Origin: CAZPQM01 sp964588995
GTDB lineage: Bacteria > Pseudomonadota > Alphaproteobacteria > Rickettsiales > UBA8987
DNA: 64,000 nt
NCBI GenBank assembly: GCA_964588995.1
Contig: CAZPQM010000009.1
Span: 9,843 to 73,842 of the forward strand
Reading direction: 5' to 3'
The notes beneath the pieces were generated by a model. It worked only from the letters and a program-made list of their open reading frames with translations, was not told where the DNA came from and did no database searches. Each line of letters starts with the position of its first letter. Within the stretch, counting starts at the first letter, position 1. Both the position numbers and the translations under genes were made by a program. Positions 59,851-64,000 of the stretch are shown piece after piece.

Positions 59851-60738
59851 ATGCAGATTCACGGTTCCATTACGGCGCTGATCACCCCCTTCACAGAGCA
59901 GGAATCCGTCGATGAAAAAGCGTTTGAAACTATCATTGAACGTCAGATTCAGGCAGGTACGCACGGGCTTGTGCCAAGCGGTACGACCGGCGAATCTCCA
60001 ACGCTGGATCATGATCAGCACGAGCAGGTCATTCGGCTTTGCATTGAGATCGTCAATAAGCGGATTCCGGTCATAGCCGGTACCGGCTCCAACGCGACGC
60101 ATGAGGCGATTTCACTCACGCAAGCCGCGCAAAAAGCCGGGGCCGATGCGGCGCTTGTCGTTGTTCCCTATTACAACAAACCAACACAGGACGGGCTGTA
60201 CGCTCACTTCAAAGCCATCCATGATGCGACCGATATACCGATTATCCTCTATAACGTTCCGGGCCGAACCATTACCGACATCTACGACGATGTGGTAGCG
60301 AAGCTTGCCGCCCTGCCGCGGATAGCCGGTATTAAAGATGCGAGCGGCGACCTGTCCCGACCGAACTATCTGCGTGACCTGCTCGGCGAAGCGGCAAATG
60401 ATTTTATCCAGCTCTCCGGTGAGGATGACTCCGTATTGCCTTTTTTGGAAGCCGGCGGTAAAGGGTGCATTTCCGTTTCCAGCAATATCGCCCCGGAATG
60501 GTGTGCGGAGATGCATAATGCATGGGAAGCAGGTGATAAGGAAAAAGCGCAGGATATTCAATATAGGTTGATGCCGCTACATCATATCATGTTCTGCGAG
60601 CCAAGCCCCGGTCCGGTTAAATACGCCGCCTCGCTGCTTGGCTTGTGCCGTGATACCTTGCGCCTGCCACTGCTACCACCAAGTGATGAGCATAAAGCTG
60701 AAATACGGCGCGTACTGGAGCAATTGGAGTTACTGTAG
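59851..60738 (+). CDS. dapA: 4-Hydroxy-tetrahydrodipicolinate synthase
   Basis: Condenses pyruvate and aspartate semialdehyde for lysine and meso-DAP synthesis. TIM barrel of 295 residues: GSITALITPFTEQ, GTTGESPTLDHDQH, YYNKPTQDGLYAHF, the Tyr in LYNVPGRT, and the Schiff-base Lys in IAGIKDASGDLSR. 85 bases before smpB. Confidence 0.96.
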   Translation: MQIHGSITALITPFTEQESVDEKAFETIIERQIQAGTHGLVPSGTTGESPTLDHDQHEQVIRLCIEIVNKRIPVIAGTGSNATHEAISLTQAAQKAGADAALVVVPYYNKPTQDGLYAHFKAIHDATDIPIILYNVPGRTITDIYDDVVAKLAALPRIAGIKDASGDLSRPNYLRDLLGEAANDFIQLSGEDDSVLPFLEAGGKGCISVSSNIAPEWCAEMHNAWEAGDKEKAQDIQYRLMPLHHIMFCEPSPGPVKYAASLLGLCRDTLRLPLLPPSDEHKAEIRRVLEQLELL

Positions 60739-60782
60739 CATGCCTTTCCGGATGTATTCCGGGAGCTAATGCGGTTTTGTGT

Positions 60783-60818
60783 CAGCGACCCGAGATCCCG
60801 GCACAGGGCCGGGATGAA
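60783..60818. repeat. Short palindromic repeat between dapA and smpB
   Basis: GAGATCCCGGCACAGGGCCGGGATGA: stem ATCCCGGC/GCCGGGAT. A REP-type element with no T-run, so not a clear terminator. Confidence 0.6.
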
Positions 60819-60823
60819 ACGAT

Positions 60824-61315
60824 ATGAGCAAAAAAAAGCACCAGAAAAAGAAAGGCTTCCTCACCACCAATTGCGTGGCGGTGGATAACCGTAAAGCGCG
60901 GCATGATTTCAGCATCGAAGAGGATTATGAAGCGGGTATTGTGCTGATTGGCACGGAAGTGAAATCCCTGCGTACCGGCAAGGCCAACCTCGCCGACAGC
61001 TACGCCGAAATTGGCAAAGACGGTGCCATCTGGCTGCTGAATGCGTACATCCCCGAATATGAAAAGGCGATGAAAGGTCAGAGCCATGCGCCGCGCCGAC
61101 CGCGTAAGCTGCTGCTGCATGCGCGGGAGATTAAACGTCTGATGGGTAAGGTGCAAAGCAAGGGCTATACGCTTATTCCGCTCAATATCCATTTCAACGA
61201 ACGCGGTATCGCCAAGGTCAAGCTCGGCCTCGCCAAAGGAAAGACGCTATACGATAAGCGCCGCGCGGAAAAAGATAAGGAATGGAAGCGCCAGAAGAAG
61301 GACCTGATGGGATAA
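60824..61315 (+). CDS. smpB: SsrA-binding protein SmpB
   Basis: Brings tmRNA to stalled ribosomes. 163 residues: a Lys-rich start, then VDNRKARHDFSIEEDYEAGI, VLIGTEVKSLRTGKANLADS and the tmRNA-binding barrel with LLLHAREIKRL and GYTLIPLNIHFNERGIAKV. The C-terminal tail RRAEKDKEWKRQKKDLMG is the decoding-centre helix. tmRNA is 6.4 kb upstream in the same window. Confidence 0.96.
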   Translation: MSKKKHQKKKGFLTTNCVAVDNRKARHDFSIEEDYEAGIVLIGTEVKSLRTGKANLADSYAEIGKDGAIWLLNAYIPEYEKAMKGQSHAPRRPRKLLLHAREIKRLMGKVQSKGYTLIPLNIHFNERGIAKVKLGLAKGKTLYDKRRAEKDKEWKRQKKDLMG

Positions 61316-61319
61316 GTGA

Positions 61320-61446
61320 TGCGTCATTGCGCGGAGTGGAACGACGAAGCAATCTCGGGATGAGGCCTCTACAGGAAGATGACGTCGCCTTCGACTCGAA
61401 ATGACAAACATATGGCCTGAGATGGCTTCACTGCGTTCGCGATGAC
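61320..61446. repeat. REP-like repeats after smpB
   Basis: Three units: CGTCATTGCGCGGAGTGGAACG to GCAATCTCGG (61323-61359), ATGACGTCGCCTTCGACTCG to AATGAC (61379-61406), and GATGGCTTCACTGCGTTCGC to GATGACG (61422-61446). Same families as at 18.3 and 21.8 kb. Confidence 0.75.
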
Positions 61447-61455
61447 GCTTAACGA

Positions 61456-62241
61456 CTACCGCACATAGCCTTCAATCACAATCTCCACACGGCGATCCGG
61501 CTGCAAGCACTCAACCAGCTGCTTCTTCGGCAGAGATTTCGGGCAATCGGTCACGGACACGCTTTCCCCGAGCGCGGTCACATCCACCACCTCAGCGCGG
61601 ATACGGCCTCTTTCATACAGGTAATCACGGACATTATTCGCGCGGCGCTGCGACAGCGCGACATTTTTCGCCGCCTTACCGACACGGTCCGCATGCCCCA
61701 CAATTTTAACGCTATCGACCTCACTTGCCGCAAGCAGCGTATCAACCAGCGCATCAAGCCGCAGCCTGGTTACTTCAGTCAGTTCGTCTTTGCCAAACTC
61801 GAAAAACACTATCTTGGAATCGCGCACCGGTTGAATCGTCACCAGCGGCGCCGCGGTAACGGCAGGCGGCGGTGGCTCGCGTGTTAATGCTTCAAGCCGG
61901 TTCAGACTTTGCTCCAACTGCATGTCGACTTCCGGTTCCGGCGGTGGCGGTGGCTGCGGAATATTGCCTAGCGGTGCACGGCGGCCCGGTCCGGTACATT
62001 CATGCTCGTAGCGCATCTGCTCAAGCCGCGCTTCCGTTGAGAGATTATACAGATGATGCTCGAGTACGCAGTTGCCACGCTCATCCCGCACATAACGCCC
62101 ACGCTCATCCTCGACCGCCCCGCGATAGCCAAGCCGAGGCTCCTCGCGGTAATAATCCCAATCCCTTGGCAGATTCTGGGCGTTAGCTACAGGTGCAATA
62201 CAGCATGCAGCCAGAAGCAAAAACGAAATAAGCCGTGCCAT
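61456..62241 (-). CDS. OmpA-family outer-membrane/peptidoglycan-binding protein
   Basis: 261 residues. Signal peptide FLLLAACCIAPVANA. A 100-residue N-terminal region rich in Arg, Tyr and Glu (YYREEPRLGYRGAVEDERG), a Pro-rich linker (PQPPPPPEPEV), then an OmpA C-terminal domain: IVFFEFGKDELTEV, VKIVGHADRVGKAAKN, LSQRRANNVRDYL and PDRRVEIVIEG. It tethers to peptidoglycan. There is no beta-barrel, so it is probably periplasmic. Confidence 0.88.
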   Translation of the reverse strand: MARLISFLLLAACCIAPVANAQNLPRDWDYYREEPRLGYRGAVEDERGRYVRDERGNCVLEHHLYNLSTEARLEQMRYEHECTGPGRRAPLGNIPQPPPPPEPEVDMQLEQSLNRLEALTREPPPPAVTAAPLVTIQPVRDSKIVFFEFGKDELTEVTRLRLDALVDTLLAASEVDSVKIVGHADRVGKAAKNVALSQRRANNVRDYLYERGRIRAEVVDVTALGESVSVTDCPKSLPKKQLVECLQPDRRVEIVIEGYVR

Positions 62242-62390
62242 AAGGTATCCTGTTCAAAAATAACTAAAAATAGTCTAACAAATAAAAAACGTGCTGTCAC
62301 CCTGAACGGCGAGAAGGCTATTTATTTATTGCGGTTTTAAGAAAACTTTAGCTTAGCAGCATTACCGTCTGCCTTAAAAATGACAACATA

Positions 62391-63341
62391 CTACGCATGC
62401 AGATCAAGCTTTAGCTTATCCATCAGCTCGTTCCATTCACGCTTGCTCATGCCGGAATCTTCGAAACTCACTTGCTCACCCTGCAGCATCCGGCGAACGA
62501 CCTGCGTACCCCTGCCCGAAATATGCGTCGCGTTCATCCGGTGATCGACAAAGGCTTCATACGCAAATGGCACCCATTTTTCCACAATCTCGCTAATAAC
62601 ATTCGCATAGGCACGGATTTCATATTGCGCGTGAGAATCAGCGCGAAGCATGAGGAAGTGCATGAGATTATGCAGATCAATCTTCCAATACCACTGCGTA
62701 TAAGCATTGATCGGCAGATTCATCCGCGCGAGCTCACGGGCAATACCGGTGCGGTTCTCATCCAAGCGATTCCCCTCACGGTCTTCATTCATCAGCTCTT
62801 CATAATGATCATAGCAGCGTGCCGAGTCGGTCTTAAGAATTTCAAGTACGCGCGCAGACTCTTCTGCAGATAGCTCCACCCCTTCGCTGCGTCCTTGATG
62901 ATTTTGGTTCGATTGCGGCGCGATATGCTCAGGACTAGGAATATAGAACTCCTTATCCAGCACCGAATAGCGCGCGGAATATTCATTGACGTTCGCGGTG
63001 CGATGGCGAATCCATTGCCGCGCGATAAACATGGGTAGCTTGATGTGGAACTTGATCTCGCACATTTCAAACGGCGTGGTGTGCCAGTGACGCATGAGAT
63101 AGTTGATCAGCCCGCGATCCTGATTGACTTTTTTGGTGCCCTTACCATAAGAGACCCGCGCCGCTTGCACAATCGCACTATCATCCCCCATATAATCCAC
63201 GAGGCGAACAAAGCCATGGTCAAGCACGGGAATCGGCTCAAACAGCATCTCTTCCAGCGCGGGCACGGTGGCGCGCCTGGTAGCAAAGGACGCTTCCTTG
63301 AGGGCGACGACTTCAGCGCTCTGTTCGGCAGTTAAGGGCAT
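62391..63341 (-). CDS. thyX: FAD-dependent thymidylate synthase
   Basis: Makes dTMP with methylene-THF and NADPH, independent of ThyA and DHFR. 316 residues, long for the family because of an N-terminal extension and an insert around ESARVLEI. The ThyX signature is RHRTANVNEYSARY. LPINAYTQWYWKIDLHNLMHFL is the substrate-binding region. No thyA is present in the window. Confidence 0.95.
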   Translation of the reverse strand: MPLTAEQSAEVVALKEASFATRRATVPALEEMLFEPIPVLDHGFVRLVDYMGDDSAIVQAARVSYGKGTKKVNQDRGLINYLMRHWHTTPFEMCEIKFHIKLPMFIARQWIRHRTANVNEYSARYSVLDKEFYIPSPEHIAPQSNQNHQGRSEGVELSAEESARVLEILKTDSARCYDHYEELMNEDREGNRLDENRTGIARELARMNLPINAYTQWYWKIDLHNLMHFLMLRADSHAQYEIRAYANVISEIVEKWVPFAYEAFVDHRMNATHISGRGTQVVRRMLQGEQVSFEDSGMSKREWNELMDKLKLDLHA

Positions 63342-63399
63342 ATTCCCGTTTTATGGCATCATTGGGGGAGTGGCAAGCAGTAATTACCTAACCCCTCAC

Positions 63400-63436
63400 T
63401 ATGGCGATCAACCGGCGGGAGCGCGGCAAGCTGGTG
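63400..63436. repeat. Degenerate REP-like unit
   Basis: ATGGCGATCAACCGGCGGGAGCGCGGCAAGC matches the GCGAGCGACCAACGGGAGCGCGG family with several changes. The rest of the 194-base gap 63342-63535 shows nothing clear. Confidence 0.5.
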
Positions 63437-63535
63437 CATAACCCTACACACTGCAACTACATTATTTACGGCTCATCATGAGTGCCCCTTGCAGCAGCGT
63501 ATATTTCACCTTATACTAGAGGGAGGAGAATAGCG

Positions 63536-63868
63536 ATGCAGGAACATAATTTTATTCTGTCCGATAGCGCCGTCAAACGGCTACAGCATGTGCTCGGCTC
63601 CAAGCCGCAAGGCACGTGCATGCGCATTTCGGTCGAAGGCGGCGGGTGTTCTGGCTTTCAATATAAATTCGAGCTGGATGATACCGCTACAGATGATGAT
63701 ATCCGCATCGAACGCGACGGCGCGACCGTTCTCGTTGATCCGATGTCGCTCGAATTTCTCGGTGGCTCCATGCTGGACTATCAGGAATCGCTCGGTGCGG
63801 CACATTTCTCGATTGAAAACCCAAACGCCACCGCGCAATGCGGCTGCGGCAACAGTTTTGCGGTATAG
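63536..63868 (+). CDS. erpA: Iron-sulfur cluster insertion protein ErpA/IscA
   Basis: A-type carrier of 110 residues from the ATG at 63536, with GGGAGGAG at 63521-63528. The three Cys are in GGGCSGFQY and CGCGNSF. The opening is FILSDSAVKRLQHVL. In many alphaproteobacteria erpA adjoins dgt-argS; here it is over 30 kb away, next to thyX. It hands Fe-S clusters to apo-proteins. Confidence 0.92.
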   Translation: MQEHNFILSDSAVKRLQHVLGSKPQGTCMRISVEGGGCSGFQYKFELDDTATDDDIRIERDGATVLVDPMSLEFLGGSMLDYQESLGAAHFSIENPNATAQCGCGNSFAV

Positions 63869-63875
63869 CCTGCCA

Positions 63876-63912
63876 TCATGGCGAGCGACCAGCGGGAGCG
63901 CGGCAGGCGGGT
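63876..63912. repeat. REP-like unit after erpA
   Basis: ATCATGGCGAGCGACCAGCGGGAGCGCGGCAGGC, same family as 18.49 and 50.69 kb, followed by two short GGGTGCGGCAGGCGG-type repeats. Confidence 0.6.
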
Positions 63913-63940
63913 GCGGCAGGCGGCAAGCTTAAACCAACAG

Positions 63941-63969
63941 TTGCTCTCTTTCTTGAATTATGGTAAAAT
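63941..63969 (+). promoter_or_regulatory. Probable promoter reading out of the window
   Basis: TTGCTC (63941-63946), 17 bases, TAAAAT (63964-63969) with TG one base before the hexamer. No coding sequence is visible in the last 31 bases. Confidence 0.5.
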
Positions 63970-64000
63970 ACGGGCGATTCTTACCTGCAACGCACTTAGG

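Overview
The window is about 50% GC chromosomal DNA from an alphaproteobacterium. The evidence is a circularly permuted (two-piece) tmRNA gene, an alpha-type SspB adaptor, an RpoH promoter of alphaproteobacterial form in front of dnaK, a type II (GlnII) glutamine synthetase, GTA-type phage genes (DUF2460 and 3TM holin), and gene orders usual in this class: dgt-argS-SPOR-nagZ, rpiB-glyA-nrdR-ribD, slt-dapA-smpB, and ybbA/ybbP divergent from tesA. Three polyhydroxybutyrate genes (phaB, phaA and a phaC-like gene) suggest carbon storage. I cannot place it below class level.

Layout. 0-20 kb is mostly housekeeping: dnaK (cut by the window start), prepilin peptidase, a glycosyltransferase with a membrane partner, glnII, sspB, an amidoligase/glutamine-amidotransferase pair, an RND efflux pair, ybbP-ybbA/tesA, phaB, an M48 peptidase and tRNA-Cys. 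20-35 kb holds lolC-lolD, a Coq4-like gene, a lone pseudopilin, the nagZ-SPOR-argS-dgt block with two inserted secreted proteins, phaA and phaC. 35-41 kb holds an isolated phage DUF2460 gene and a three-gene pseudopilin operon with large C-terminal modules. 41-44.6 kb is rpiB-glyA-nrdR-ribD-yggT.

44.6-54.9 kb is the accessory zone. It has gene fragments, a 229-bp cassette (a 47-residue ORF plus terminator) identical to one at 20.5 kb in the opposite orientation, an IS200-type element, an IS1-type remnant, five tandem paralogous lipoprotein genes, an OpgC-like acyltransferase, a phage tail/holin/lysozyme remnant, the split tmRNA gene, and a 121-bp tandem repeat interrupted by an assembly gap. 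55-64 kb returns to housekeeping: tRNA-Glu, DUF389, purU, slt, dapA, smpB, an OmpA-like protein, thyX and erpA.

How parts fit: tmRNA, SmpB and SspB form one ribosome-rescue and proteolysis pathway, and the encoded tag begins ANDNF, the kind of sequence alpha SspB recognises. The prepilin peptidase can process the four pseudopilins. The best candidates for undescribed biology are the pseudopilins with exchangeable tips, which share a LamG-like module with the phage tail protein; the five-lipoprotein array with a probably leaderless first gene; and the duplicated micro-ORF cassette.
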